Positions 9,595 through 18,876 are shown, counted from the stretch's first letter. The stretch is 64,000 nucleotides of DNA from Desulfosporosinus shakirovi (GCF_020595055.1 NZ_JAJDOO010000011.1:88724-152723); one strand, 5' to 3'. Made by a program: numbers and translations. The notes: a model not told the origin generated them from the letters alone.

Positions 9595-9671
9595 GTGGAT
9601 AGTGTGGATAAGTATCGTTTTGGGCCTATTTTTTCGAGAAACCATTGTGGATAACCTTGTTGATACTTATG
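9595..9671. promoter_or_regulatory. DnaA-box cluster
   Basis: Within the gene-free stretch 9332-9776 there are two perfect DnaA boxes (TGTGGATAA at 9604-9612 and 9647-9655) and an 8/9 match (TGTGGATAG at 9595-9603), all in the same orientation. A 9-bp inverted repeat, ATAAGTATC (9609-9617) and GATACTTAT (9663-9671), brackets the cluster. The boxes match the established DnaA consensus TTATCCACA read on the other strand. The rest of the gap (9332-9590) holds nothing I can name. Function as a titration or regulatory site is inference. Confidence 0.6.
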
Positions 9672-9714
9672 CAAAGTAATTAATGTAAAAGGAACCTTTA
9701 AAGAAAAAAATAAA

Positions 9715-9747
9715 AAGCATTGGTAGGCAATTCGCCAACCAATGCTT
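9715..9747 (-). terminator. Intrinsic terminator of the zinc-ribbon gene
   Basis: Stem AAGCATTGG (9715-9723) pairs with CCAATGCTT (9739-9747). On the minus strand it follows the gene stop by 29 bp and is followed by TTTTTATTTTTTTC. Confidence 0.8.
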
Positions 9748-9776
9748 GTCAATATCAAAATGATGAAATTTTTAAA

Positions 9777-10079
9777 TTAGTATTGATCGCGAGCTGGGCG
9801 ATGGTGCTGATAGCACTCACGGCAGTATACTGGACGATCAGATGTAGGTTGGAAAGGAACCTGAGTTTCTACTCCGCAGTCCCCACAAACGACCGTAAAC
9901 ATTTCACGTGATCTTCCTTCTTGGGAATTACGGTTTTGTTTGCGAATGTTGCGGCATTCACGGCAACGCTGAGGCTCATTTTCGAAACCTTTCTCAGCAT
10001 AGAATTCTTGCTCCCCAACTGTAAAAATAAAAGTCACTCCGCAGTCTTTACATACTAGATCTTTGTCTTCAAAGGCCAT
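9777..10079 (-). CDS. Small zinc-ribbon protein
   Basis: A 100-residue protein with four CxxC pairs: CKDC near residue 10, CREC near 39, CGDC near 63 and CREC near 86. The segment DKDLVCKDCGVTFIFTVGEQ followed by EFYAEKGF matches the 'probable zinc-binding domain' family of Firmicutes (zf-trcl). This is a likely nucleic-acid- or protein-binding zinc ribbon, but the role is not established. The start at 10079 (MAFEDKD) fits the family; AAGGGG lies about 10 nt upstream. It is downstream of comFC and has its own terminator. Confidence 0.85.
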   Translation of the reverse strand: MAFEDKDLVCKDCGVTFIFTVGEQEFYAEKGFENEPQRCRECRNIRKQNRNSQEGRSREMFTVVCGDCGVETQVPFQPTSDRPVYCRECYQHHRPARDQY

Positions 10080-10143
10080 GAAAGATATTCCCCTTACGTA
10101 AAAAAATGTAATAGGCTGTGCCCATCCATTTATAATTATAACT

Positions 10144-10914
10144 CTAATCAGACAAAGGCACAAGTTTTTTTTCAAGGCCAGCGGCTAAGCACAAGCCATA
10201 AATTGCTCTTACTCCACTTTCCCTAAGAACCTCTGCAACCGCTTCGAATGTTGCCCCTGTTGTCGTTACGTCATCTATAATCCATACGGTTCGACCTTGA
10301 TAATACTCCGGTTGTCTCACAACAAATATCCCTTTTAGGTTATGAAGCCGTTCTTGACGGGATAGTAAAACTTGAGACGCCCTTGGCTCGATCCGGTCGA
10401 CACCTGGAAGAATCGGCAATCCTAATTCCCAGTGTAAAGCAGAGGCAATCACCTCCGCTTGATTAAAGCCTCGTTCTGCCAAGCGGGTTTTATACATCGG
10501 CACTGCAACCATACCATCTACGGCTGGAAGCTGGCTAATAGCCCAATCTGAAAAAGGTCGTGCTATCTCTCTAATAAGTCGTGGCTGGGCTTTAAATTTG
10601 ACAGTTTTAATAAATTCCTTCAATTCTCCCGAATAATGACCCCAGGCAGTAACTTGATCCAGTTGTTTTGGTCCTCTGCCCGCGGCACAATCAAGGCAAT
10701 ATAACTTCTCCGACTGAACCAACTTTCCACACCTTCCGCAACGCCTTAAGTCGGAACGAAGATATTTAATCCTGCAAGTCATGCAAATTGGACCTTTTTC
10801 AGCACCACACAGTGCGCAATATTGTTTATCCGCGTACCAAAGTGCGCGACCGACCTTAGATACTTCCCTCCACAACTCCTTCAAGCCTTCAGCCTTCTTT
10901 CTCCAAGGGGTCAA
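10144..10914 (-). CDS. comFC: ComF family protein (phosphoribosyltransferase fold)
   Basis: ComFC is required for natural transformation in Firmicutes and carries a phosphoribosyltransferase domain. The N-terminal part has a zinc cluster (CALC, CMTC, CGRC, CLDC between about residues 33 and 76). The C-terminal part has the PRPP-binding loop VWIIDDVTTTGAT near 215. The TTG at 10914 overlaps the comFA end by 26 bp. Its ribosome site is weak, so coupling to comFA translation is likely and the exact start is uncertain. Confidence 0.87.
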   Translation of the reverse strand: MTPWRKKAEGLKELWREVSKVGRALWYADKQYCALCGAEKGPICMTCRIKYLRSDLRRCGRCGKLVQSEKLYCLDCAAGRGPKQLDQVTAWGHYSGELKEFIKTVKFKAQPRLIREIARPFSDWAISQLPAVDGMVAVPMYKTRLAERGFNQAEVIASALHWELGLPILPGVDRIEPRASQVLLSRQERLHNLKGIFVVRQPEYYQGRTVWIIDDVTTTGATFEAVAEVLRESGVRAIYGLCLAAGLEKKLVPLSD

Positions 10915-12607
10915 TCAGTCCTAATTCCAGAGCACGTTTGTTTTGTTCCTCAATCCATTGCACTGCAGTCTTCATCGCTGGCGTGATCTGCTTTGCCAAA
11001 AACAGAACCCCTCCCCCAGGCCTTTCCCTGGTTCGTCCCACTCTTCCCGCCATTTGCACTAAAGCACGCTCATCAAAAATTGGATGGTCTGCCCCAAGAA
11101 CCACTACTTGAATCCCAAGCAGAGTAATACCTCGCTCGAGGATAGTCGTACTTATAAAAATATCATATTTGCCCTGTTGCAAGTTCTTTATCTTCATATT
11201 GCGCCCCGGATCCGCACTATAACTCCCATCGACGCACCAACCCGGAAAACGTTGTTTAAAGGACTTGATCCATGGATCAATCCAAGATATTTTGGGGACA
11301 AACACCAGCACAGCCCCCTGACCTCTTAATGATTCAATATCTTTAGCCCATAAACCTATACCCCTGTCAGCTTCTAGCGAATTTCCAACCCTTATCCAAA
11401 TCGGAACAGGCAGAGGCTTTCGATGATGTCTTGCCGGAAGGCGAATGAGCGAAATTTCCCCTTTTCGAACAGCCTTTAATCCTTCATGAGAAGGAGTTGC
11501 CGTTAAGTAAAGTAATTTACCTCCTGGTCGCAAGGCTTGATTCAGCCCCCATTCCAATGCTCTGTTCCCATGATAAGGAAAGGCATCCATCTCATCCATG
11601 AAAATTACATCAAAACACCGCCAAAATCTTAAGACCTGGTGCGTAGTTGCCAGCACCAGCCCCCCCACTTGAAATTTAACTGTGGTGGTCCCAGTCAAAA
11701 CTTGAATCGGATAATTTAAAAAGTCCCGTTGAAGCCTTGGCGCAATATCATGAATAACATCCTGACGAGGCGCAGCAAAAAGTACTGATTTCCCTTGTGC
11801 CAGTGCCCAAGCAGCTGTTGGAAAACATACTTCAGTTTTTCCTGCTCCACATGCTGCCCAGAGAAGCGCAACTTTTTCAGATGTGCCTTTGATAAACTCC
11901 GATACTTGATAACTTGCTAAACGTTGGGCCTCAGTCAAGTTCCAGTGAGGTTGAAATAAAACCACAGAAGGACCGTCCAAGATAGAGCGTTTGTCTCGAT
12001 ACAGCACATTCAACGAGTTACTCACACCTATGCTTTGACAACTTTGGCACGTCGCAGCCACTCCATAAAAACTGGGCCACTCTTCTAAATCCTGTTCTCC
12101 ACAACGTTGACATTGCCAACCTCTTTTATTTTGTTTTACAGAAGGAACCCATTGCGCACATCCCTGCTCTACATTATAATGAGCAAATTTTGTAATCACC
12201 TCATCCCTCAGTCCAAGCTCTCGAGCAAGTTCTCGCAGATCCCCTATTGAAAGTTGCCTGCCTCTGACAAGTTGATTAAAGGCTTTCCTTGCCTCATTCC
12301 CAATATCTGCACTAAGAACTAAGCGCTCTTCAGGCAAGGAAATAGCCTCAGGGATCTTCCTCCAAGTTAAATCCACGTCCCAACTAAATTCTTCGATAAT
12401 CTTGGAGATACGGCTCTGAATTGCTTGAGGACTCTTTTTAAAATTAAGGGTATTCTTTTTTGTTAGGCGCTCTAGAACCACTTGAATAATTGCTAACGGA
12501 AGAGGCTCACTGAGATAGCTGACTGCTCTCGAACCCCACTCAAGCCTTTCTTGAAACGGAAAAACACCAACCTCATAGTTATCGTTTAACGTAAGAAAAA
12601 AGAGCAC
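10889..12607 (-). CDS. comFA: ComFA-like DEAD-box helicase / competence translocase
   Basis: ComFA is a superfamily 2 ATPase that helps pull single-stranded DNA into the cytoplasm during transformation. The 572-residue product has a four-cysteine zinc motif (CQRC...CQSC, about residues 165-195), Walker A WAACGAGKTE, motif II FMDEMDAFPY, motif III LTATPS and motif VI QMAGRVGR. GTG at 12607 follows GGGAGAGGGG by 5 nt. comFC overlaps downstream, giving the usual comFA-comFC pair without comFB. Presence suggests, but does not prove, competence. Confidence 0.9.
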   Translation of the reverse strand: MLFFLTLNDNYEVGVFPFQERLEWGSRAVSYLSEPLPLAIIQVVLERLTKKNTLNFKKSPQAIQSRISKIIEEFSWDVDLTWRKIPEAISLPEERLVLSADIGNEARKAFNQLVRGRQLSIGDLRELARELGLRDEVITKFAHYNVEQGCAQWVPSVKQNKRGWQCQRCGEQDLEEWPSFYGVAATCQSCQSIGVSNSLNVLYRDKRSILDGPSVVLFQPHWNLTEAQRLASYQVSEFIKGTSEKVALLWAACGAGKTEVCFPTAAWALAQGKSVLFAAPRQDVIHDIAPRLQRDFLNYPIQVLTGTTTVKFQVGGLVLATTHQVLRFWRCFDVIFMDEMDAFPYHGNRALEWGLNQALRPGGKLLYLTATPSHEGLKAVRKGEISLIRLPARHHRKPLPVPIWIRVGNSLEADRGIGLWAKDIESLRGQGAVLVFVPKISWIDPWIKSFKQRFPGWCVDGSYSADPGRNMKIKNLQQGKYDIFISTTILERGITLLGIQVVVLGADHPIFDERALVQMAGRVGRTRERPGGGVLFLAKQITPAMKTAVQWIEEQNKRALELGLIDPLEKEG

Positions 12608-12625
12608 CGAAACCCCTCTCCCTGT

Positions 12626-13021
12626 TCACACTGTGTGATCATTTCTTACATCCTGCTTATCACTAAGCGAGTAGCCGCTAATCTCCATTTCTGAGAACCG
12701 CCGCTGCAGACATGCTATGTATTTCTCATTTTGTTCTAGAAACAAATCCGAATTAATCTTAACTTCAATTGATAACGGGAGTTTATCGCTCTTTTGCAGA
12801 TTAGGTAATGCCTTCTGAAGAAGCCAAAGTCGCTTCTCCATTTCTCCATTTTCAGAGCCTCCGTCGCAAACTAAGAAGACGCTTTGTGATTTATTGCTAA
12901 GCCCTTCCCTCCATGCACCAATAAAGTCCTGCCACTTATGAGGAATACTCCACTCATAGCGTGAATTCGCTGTCCAGCAATAAATAGCTGCAACTAACAC
13001 AAGCCCCATTAAGAAAGTCAT
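12626..13021 (-). CDS. Hypothetical protein with N-terminal membrane anchor
   Basis: I do not recognise this 131-residue protein. Residues 1-17 (MTFLMGLVLVAAIYCWT) form one hydrophobic segment. The rest is soluble and charged, with CDGGSENGEMEKRLWLLQKA near the middle. The ATG at 13021 has a strong GGGGGAG ribosome site. It sits 15 bp after the O-antigen-ligase-like gene and 18 bp before comFA, so it is probably co-transcribed with both. Confidence 0.7.
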   Translation of the reverse strand: MTFLMGLVLVAAIYCWTANSRYEWSIPHKWQDFIGAWREGLSNKSQSVFLVCDGGSENGEMEKRLWLLQKALPNLQKSDKLPLSIEVKINSDLFLEQNEKYIACLQRRFSEMEISGYSLSDKQDVRNDHTV

Positions 13022-13036
13022 ATTTTCTCCCCCTGC

Positions 13037-14872
13037 TTACAACTTATGTTGTGGCAGAAGTTGTGTGAGTTGTCTTTGGCGAGCATAGTCTGCAAGGAGC
13101 TTAATATGTTGGGATGGCCGAAAGTTCTTGTGCCCTTGCCAAAGCTTTAAATCCAAATCATTAAGGTCATCTGCCCTTTCTTCAATAGTTTCAGGCACTT
13201 CCTCAACCCACTGATAAAGGAGCATAGTCATTTCCGGTTGTGCTTGTCGATTTACCTCGGCCGCATCCCAAACAACCGACTGCGCCCATTCATAGGCTTC
13301 TAACTCAAATGGTTGCCATAAAAGAACTTCTTTCACAGTCTCTAATCCAAAATCCAGGTTCCCCTGTCTAAGCAAATGCTCTGCCAACTCTTGACGCACC
13401 TTAACTTGGGTCTGATCCCGCTTCAAACTCTTACCCCATAGTTCAACACTTTTTTCAGGGTCCAGCTCCCTGTATTGGACAGCCTGCGCATTCCAAATTT
13501 GCTCTCTCTCTATCATTTTTGGATTCAAGAGGGCGCTCCCACAAATCAAACAGAAGATAAAACTTAAACCCAACATTCCCATGTTACTCAGCATGGGAAG
13601 TAATTTATTTTGTTTTGAAAAGATCGTTCCAGAATAATCACGCCGTTTACGAAGAATGCCAAAAAGCAACCAAAACAAAATCCCTAAGGCCCCAAAAGAA
13701 AAGTCTGCGTCCACTAAACTATGCAGTGCTAAAAAGACCAGGGCACTTGACACCTTAAGTTGTGCTTTTGATTCTTCCAATTCAACCATTGAACTGATAT
13801 GTTGTTTATTCCTTCCCCAAATCTTCCAAGCCTTAGCTAACGAAAAACTTCCCCAAATCCCCACACTCACAATTCCGAGAAATCCCTGATTCAACAAGAT
13901 ATGAATAAAACTCGAATGAGGGTCTGCTGTCCAATATGGAAAGTGTTGAACTGCAGGAAAAGCCAACCACCCTCCTGCCTGAGGAACCCCCCCTGAATTC
14001 CAAGCTAAACTAATCCCATCTTGAAAATAAACTATTCTTTCCTGCCAACTTGAAGAAGAAAAACCCCAAGCGGTTAGGTTCTCCCATGCTGACTTATAAT
14101 AGAGAGGTATGAGGATTGTTCCTGCAATTCCCAGCATAGCCCCTAATAGTCCTCTTAGATATCTACTTATCATCTTTGGCCGCCAGTGAAATCTCTGACG
14201 TATGGATAGGCTGGGGCTGTTTTTTTGTAAGTTAACCCTTAAAAAAATCTGTTGAACTCCGAGAACTATAAGAAATAATCCCACACCAGCACGTGAACCA
14301 GTCCCCACTAGAGAAACAGCCAGAAAGATTAAAACTAGCTTTCTTTGTGGATAAAGTAAGAGTGCAGCTCCTAAAAATGCTGCAGCAGCATTAGGGTAAC
14401 CAAAGACAGAACTCAATCTCCCCCCCACTTTACCGATCCAAGGCAACCAACCAATGACAGCAATTGCAATGGCTATCCATTCAATATATTGTAGCAAATA
14501 CCTTTTGGATTTTTCATCAGAAGAAATTCGAATCCCCAACCGATAGACGAACCAAAAGACTCCCCAACGTAAGGCTTCAAGCAATCCATCTATATATTTA
14601 ATAGGATGAAGAAGTCCTAATAAGGAAAAGGCCAAAAATCCCAAAAGCAGGAAATCTGTTAGACCTAAGCCGAAATACTCCTCAGTCATAAAAATAGATC
14701 TTTTGTATAAAAAAGAAGACATGATATAGGCAGAAAGAAGAAATCCAAACAAAAGCCATTCTTTAGGATAAAAGAGACCGTGGATAAAAACACTTAATCC
14801 TAAAAAAAGAGCTAGGAAGCCTACTGTGTTGCTCCTAGCTCTGCTGTCTTGTTGTAATGTTGCACCAATCAC
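13037..14872 (-). CDS. O-antigen ligase / polymerase-like membrane protein
   Basis: A 611-residue integral membrane protein with about ten hydrophobic segments in its first 430 residues, an O-antigen ligase (Wzy_C/RfaL)-like profile. A soluble C-terminal part of about 170 residues looks TPR-like ([19 protein letters not shown], then [14 protein letters not shown]). Such proteins join or polymerise surface glycans outside the membrane. The extended segment [20 protein letters not shown] resembles the family's conserved loop. GTG at 14872 overlaps the fabZ stop by 4 nt (GTGA). The substrate is unknown. Confidence 0.75.
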   Translation of the reverse strand: MIGATLQQDSRARSNTVGFLALFLGLSVFIHGLFYPKEWLLFGFLLSAYIMSSFLYKRSIFMTEEYFGLGLTDFLLLGFLAFSLLGLLHPIKYIDGLLEALRWGVFWFVYRLGIRISSDEKSKRYLLQYIEWIAIAIAVIGWLPWIGKVGGRLSSVFGYPNAAAAFLGAALLLYPQRKLVLIFLAVSLVGTGSRAGVGLFLIVLGVQQIFLRVNLQKNSPSLSIRQRFHWRPKMISRYLRGLLGAMLGIAGTILIPLYYKSAWENLTAWGFSSSSWQERIVYFQDGISLAWNSGGVPQAGGWLAFPAVQHFPYWTADPHSSFIHILLNQGFLGIVSVGIWGSFSLAKAWKIWGRNKQHISSMVELEESKAQLKVSSALVFLALHSLVDADFSFGALGILFWLLFGILRKRRDYSGTIFSKQNKLLPMLSNMGMLGLSFIFCLICGSALLNPKMIEREQIWNAQAVQYRELDPEKSVELWGKSLKRDQTQVKVRQELAEHLLRQGNLDFGLETVKEVLLWQPFELEAYEWAQSVVWDAAEVNRQAQPEMTMLLYQWVEEVPETIEERADDLNDLDLKLWQGHKNFRPSQHIKLLADYARQRQLTQLLPQHKL

Positions 14873-15309
14873 TGGGCCGGATTCTTCTTCTCTAGGAAGA
14901 ATTTAAGGGTTCCCTCTGCCGCCAGTGCATCTCCGACATAGGCGACACCTCTGGCAACTCCATAAGTCTTGCGCAACTTCACCAGCTCCACCTCTAAACG
15001 AAGCTGATCCCCCGGAATAACCTGCCTCTTAAACTTAACAGCATCTAAGCCTGCAAATAAACCTAAGCAACCTTCATATTCAGGCTTCTTAAGAATTGCA
15101 ACGGTACCGACTTGAGCAAGTGCTTCAATAATCAGCACTCCCGGCATGATGGGGTGCCCTGGAAAATGGCCCTGAAAGAAGGAATCATTTATTGTAACGT
15201 TCTTAATTCCCACCGCCCTTTTTCCTTCTTCAAGTTCTATGATACGATCTACCAGAAGGAAGGGGTAACGATGTGGAATGATCTTCTGGATTTCTTGGCT
15301 TTCTAACAC
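14869..15309 (-). CDS. fabZ: 3-hydroxyacyl-ACP dehydratase
   Basis: FabZ dehydrates 3-hydroxyacyl-ACP to trans-2-enoyl-ACP in the type II fatty acid elongation cycle. The 146-residue protein has the family's catalytic stretch, with His in [19 protein letters not shown] and the Glu in [10 protein letters not shown], and the N-terminal [13 protein letters not shown] motif. GTG at 15309 lies 7 nt after AAGGAGG. It is the first gene of a minus-strand run into the O-antigen-ligase-like gene. Confidence 0.97.
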   Translation of the reverse strand: MLESQEIQKIIPHRYPFLLVDRIIELEEGKRAVGIKNVTINDSFFQGHFPGHPIMPGVLIIEALAQVGTVAILKKPEYEGCLGLFAGLDAVKFKRQVIPGDQLRLEVELVKLRKTYGVARGVAYVGDALAAEGTLKFFLEKKNPAQ

Positions 15310-15436
15310 TGAAATTCCTCCTTATTAATCGTGGTTAGTGGCACGCATTTCGAACTGCAAATATCCTATTACCAACACGAGTATGGCAGATATTAACCAC
15401 TTTGTCTAATGATATGTCATACTGGGTACAAGCTTC

Positions 15437-15531
15437 AGCTCAGTTCTCGACTTGCATTCGAATCGCATTCACAGGAGTACGAATTGTGACGAACTGAGAA
15501 TATCAAACTGCGAGCTGAGAGTATCACTTGC
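15437..15531. repeat. Short tandem and inverted repeats upstream of fabZ
   Basis: In the divergent gap 15310-15632 two imperfect copies of a 20-21 nt unit lie side by side: GAACTGAGAATATCAAACTG (15491 on) and GAGCTGAGAGTATCACTTGC (15512-15531). An inverted partner CTCAGTTC lies near 15438. The gap must also hold promoters for fabZ (minus) and the glycosyltransferase (plus), but I see no clear consensus. Confidence 0.45.
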
Positions 15532-15632
15532 AGATGTGAACCAATATGTCTTATGATTAAGTATTATAAAGACATATAACTGCATGCAAACAGTATAACC
15601 AAGTTTAGGTCTGAAGGGAAGATGGCAGGGGT

Positions 15633-16754
15633 ATGAAAAAAAAATACAAGATTCTACATATTATTGGTGGCGGTGAAATCGGAGGAGCCGAGCAACATGT
15701 GTTATCCCTGCTCAAGGAAATTGACCGGACTCACTTTGATCCTCATCTTGTCTGCCTGACCAAAGGTCCTTTCGCTGACCTAGCCATAGAAAATAAGATT
15801 CCCGCCACTACATTCCCTATGCGCTTCCCCCTTGATCTTACTCCCCTGCCCACTCTTATTAACTGGTCACGAAAACATGCGATCAGCGTCATTCACACCC
15901 ATGGTTCTCGGGCCAATCTTTTGGGGCGTCTAAGTGCCAGATGGTTAGGCATCCCTACCTTAACCACTGTCCACAGCTCCCTTGCCCACGATTATCTCTC
16001 TCCCTTATCTGCCCTAATAGCTCTAAACCTTGACCGTCTGACCCTGCCTCTAACCTCGGGAATTATTACTGTATCCGAATATTTAGCACGAGAAGTTACG
16101 TTAAGAGGTGGTCGAAATATAAAAACCATATATAATGGCTATTCCTCCATTTCCTTTGACGTACCTTCAACTACTCGCTATTATTTTCGCAAAAAGTGGG
16201 GCATCCCAATGGATGCTCTTGTTGTTGGAACGATCGGCCGGCTCCATCCTGCTAAAGGGCAGATCAATTTAATCAAAGCCGCAACACAACTTCACTTGAG
16301 CTTCCCAAATCTCCACCTCTTGCTTATAGGAGATGGTCCTCTTCGCCAAAACCTAACTGAAGAACTTCAAAGAAGCGCTATTCCTCATACAGTCACCGGC
16401 TACCTGCCCCAAGCGTATGAAGCTCTTCAGGCAATGGACCTTTTTGTCTTACCTTCAATCAGTGAAGGTATGGGGCTGGTTCTCCTCGAAGCAATGCAGG
16501 CTGGAATTCCGATTGTTGCAAGTGCAGTCGGAGGAATTTCAGAAGTCATTCACAATGGGAAAGAAGGGCTGCTTGTTCCTCCTGGAGATGTTGCAGCGTT
16601 AACCACCGCTTGTTCTTCTATTCTAGATAATCATACCTTAGTCCAGTCCCTGGTTCGAGCGGGCCAGAAGCGCTGGCCTATGTTTTCCATTGATAGTATG
16701 ATCAGAGAAACTGAACAGGTATACAATCGCTTACTGGAACGAGCCGTTAAGTAA
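15633..16754 (+). CDS. Glycosyltransferase family 4
   Basis: A 373-residue GT-B enzyme that moves a sugar from an activated donor, probably for surface polysaccharide or glycolipid. The N-terminal half has HIIGGGEIGGAEQHVLSLL, typical of group 4 donors. The C-terminal half has TIGRLHPAKGQINLIKA and the donor-site motif LPSISEGMGLVLLEAMQAG, with the ESEGMGLVLLE-type E-x7-E pair present as SEGMGLVLLE. The ATG at 15633 follows GGCAGGGGT. It is one of the few plus-strand genes and has its own terminator. Donor and acceptor are unknown. Confidence 0.9.
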   Translation: MKKKYKILHIIGGGEIGGAEQHVLSLLKEIDRTHFDPHLVCLTKGPFADLAIENKIPATTFPMRFPLDLTPLPTLINWSRKHAISVIHTHGSRANLLGRLSARWLGIPTLTTVHSSLAHDYLSPLSALIALNLDRLTLPLTSGIITVSEYLAREVTLRGGRNIKTIYNGYSSISFDVPSTTRYYFRKKWGIPMDALVVGTIGRLHPAKGQINLIKAATQLHLSFPNLHLLLIGDGPLRQNLTEELQRSAIPHTVTGYLPQAYEALQAMDLFVLPSISEGMGLVLLEAMQAGIPIVASAVGGISEVIHNGKEGLLVPPGDVAALTTACSSILDNHTLVQSLVRAGQKRWPMFSIDSMIRETEQVYNRLLERAVK

Positions 16755-16798
16755 TATCAAATTACACATCCAGTAAAGTAATGAAACATTTACGAGAC

Positions 16799-16844
16799 AG
16801 AAGAATCAAAGGTTGAGCAAATACGCTCAACCTTTGATTCTTCT
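16799..16844 (+). terminator. 20-bp hairpin after the glycosyltransferase
   Basis: Arms 16799-16818 and 16825-16844 are fully complementary (AGAAGAATCAAAGGTTGAGC and its complement), loop AAATAC, 45 bp after the stop. The right arm ends TTCTTCT and no long T-run follows, so this may serve both strands. The following 16845-16993 shows no gene. Confidence 0.65.
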
Positions 16845-16993
16845 ATTACCGTTTTTAGCGACCATCAAGATTGCTCTAAGAAATCCTCTCGAACTTCCGA
16901 GTCCTCTTTCAAACGCTGCCAAGAACATAGTTTTTCCCATTCTGGCATTTTCTTTCTTCCTTCTAATCTCTTATACGAAACAAATTTTCTCTA

Positions 16994-17719
16994 TTAGGGG
17001 GTCATATTAGAAAACCTCTGCCAAAGCACCTTCATTACAAAACGAGGCAACACACTTTGACGTTTCCAACGCCAAGGCTCTTTCCACAAACGATAGAGCC
17101 ATTCCAATTGAAACTCTTGAACGCGCTTTGGCGCTCGAACAACATTACCCGCAAGCGCGTCAAAACTACCGCCGACCCCTATACTCACTGTTGCCAAATC
17201 TCGATGCTCCGCAATCCAATATTCCTGACGGGGAGCACCCAGTCCGACAAGAAGAATATCCGGACGAAAGCCTCGGATGCTTTCTATTACTTCAGTTTCT
17301 TCCTCCGTGCTCAAGTAGCCGTGAGAATCCTCCCAAGCTATTCCTGAATATTTCTGGGCAACCTGGATTCCTGCCTCCCGAGCTACGCCTGGTTTCCCTC
17401 CTAGAAAGAAAATTCGCCATTTATTCTGGTCAGCCACAGGAAATAGAGCCTGGATTAAATCTATTCCGGTCACTCGCTCCTGAACCGGAGTTCTTAACCG
17501 CTGAGAAGCCCAAACAACACCGATCCCATCTGCAGTTACTATATCTGCAGAATTAATCAGGCTCCTAAGTTGCTGATCTTGGCCAGATGCATAGATCATT
17601 TCAGGATTAGCTGTAACTACACGCATCTTTACCCTGTCATCTACAGCCTTCCGAATCTCTTCAACAGTTTCTTGCATAGAATATGTATTTACGCTGATCC
17701 CAAGAATGTCGACCCTCAT
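16994..17719 (-). CDS. tagA: WecG/TagA/CpsF family glycosyltransferase
   Basis: Family enzymes add N-acetylmannosamine or a related sugar to undecaprenyl-PP-GlcNAc at the membrane, for example in teichoic acid linkage-unit synthesis. The 241-residue protein starts MRVDILGISVNTYS. It shows NPEMIYASGQD, the conserved Asp in ADGIGVVWASQRL, RVTGIDL, and GLGAPRQEYWIAEHR. I chose the ATG at 17719 because family proteins begin here and AAAGGAA is 12 nt upstream. wecB at 31.4 kb could supply UDP-ManNAc, which would fit; whether teichoic acids are made is unknown. Confidence 0.88.
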   Translation of the reverse strand: MRVDILGISVNTYSMQETVEEIRKAVDDRVKMRVVTANPEMIYASGQDQQLRSLINSADIVTADGIGVVWASQRLRTPVQERVTGIDLIQALFPVADQNKWRIFFLGGKPGVAREAGIQVAQKYSGIAWEDSHGYLSTEEETEVIESIRGFRPDILLVGLGAPRQEYWIAEHRDLATVSIGVGGSFDALAGNVVRAPKRVQEFQLEWLYRLWKEPWRWKRQSVLPRFVMKVLWQRFSNMTP

Positions 17720-17880
17720 GAAAAATCTATTCCTTTCGGATAAATGAAATGGAATTAATGATAAAGCCCAAGGAAAGAGAGCCCCTATCCGAAAAGACTC
17801 TGATTTCGGATCGACCACCTATCCTCGGACAATTTTGTTTGTTAATAGTTTTTAATTCTCTAAAATCATGTTCTCTAAGA

Positions 17881-18876
17881 CTAATACTTTCCTGTCAATA
17901 CTTTACCCGTACCTAAGGCCACACAAGAAATAGGATCCTCAGCTAAGCTAACCGGCAAGCCGGTTTCACGGGACAGACGGGTGTCAAAGCCATACATCAT
18001 AGCTCCCCCGCCCGTCATAATTATTCCTTTGTCGAGGATATCAGAGGATAATTCGGGGGGAGTGCGTTCTAAGACTTCTTTAACCCCAGCGACAATTGCA
18101 TCGATAGATTCCTCAAGTGCAACGAAACACTCTTGAGAATTTACATTAATAGTTTTAGGCAACCCCGTAATCAAATCGCGTCCACGCACATCAATATACG
18201 CAGACGGTCTGCCCTCTGAAACAGCTGAACCAACAGCGATCTTGATTTCTTCGGCAGTACGTTCTCCAATCATAAGATTATGCTCCCGTCGGATATACCG
18301 ACTAATAGCTTCATCGAACTTATCCCCGCCGACTCGAAGGCTTCGTTTGGCCACTATTCCATTAAGTGATAGAACTGCGATATCCGTAGTTCCTCCACCT
18401 ATATCTACTACCATACTGCCTGTTGGTCCGGAAATATCCAACCCAGCCCCCAACGCCGCTGCATATGGCTCTTCAACCACTTTCACATCCTTAGCTCCGG
18501 CCTGGTAGGCTGCTTGCTTAACGGCCCTTTGTTCCACTTCTGTAACTCCTGAGGGAATGCAAACGACAACTCGAGTTTTAAAGAATGGCCATCTCTTGGC
18601 TCCTGCTTTCTCCAGGAAATATTTCAGCATAAGCTCCGTGGTCTGATAATCTGCGATCACTCCATCACGCATTGGACGTACAGCAACAATATTTCCCGGT
18701 GTACGTCCAATCATTAACCTGGCTTCTTCCCCAACTGCAATTCGTTTATTTGTGTTTCTGTCGATGGCAATAACAGAAGGCTCATGCAGGACAATCCCTT
18801 TTCCTTTAGCATAGACCAAAACACTCGCTGTCCCTAAATCTATTCCCAAATCTATTCCAAAATCAATTCCAAACAT
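17881..18876 (-). CDS. mbl: MreB/Mbl family actin-like cell-shape protein
   Basis: Actin-like filament protein that guides lateral wall synthesis. The 331-residue product has the nucleotide-fold motifs DLGTASVLVYAKGKG, VVDIGGGTTDIAVLSL and the C-terminal IIMTGGGAMMYGFD. Its location beside spoIIID favours Mbl. The ATG at 18876 is preceded by AAAGGGG about 11 nt upstream. The N-terminus is unusual: the normal GIDLGT start is extended by tandem GIDF/GIDL units (see the repeat entry). Confidence 0.93.
   Translation of the reverse strand: MFGIDFGIDLGIDLGTASVLVYAKGKGIVLHEPSVIAIDRNTNKRIAVGEEARLMIGRTPGNIVAVRPMRDGVIADYQTTELMLKYFLEKAGAKRWPFFKTRVVVCIPSGVTEVEQRAVKQAAYQAGAKDVKVVEEPYAAALGAGLDISGPTGSMVVDIGGGTTDIAVLSLNGIVAKRSLRVGGDKFDEAISRYIRREHNLMIGERTAEEIKIAVGSAVSEGRPSAYIDVRGRDLITGLPKTINVNSQECFVALEESIDAIVAGVKEVLERTPPELSSDILDKGIIMTGGGAMMYGFDTRLSRETGLPVSLAEDPISCVALGTGKVLTGKY
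18835..18870 (-). repeat. 12-bp tandem repeat in the 5' end of mbl
   Basis: Codons 3-14 are three in-frame 12-bp units, GGAATTGATTTT, GGAATAGATTTG and GGAATAGATTTA, encoding GIDF-GIDL-GIDL directly before GTA. Typical MreB proteins have a single GIDLGTA, so two extra copies look like slipped-strand duplications. Confidence 0.85.

Noticed and set aside
16813..17010. Hydrophobic plus-strand 65-codon frame after the glycosyltransferase
   Set aside because: Its start lies inside the terminator hairpin, with no ribosome site; the hydrophobicity comes from AT-rich sequence.
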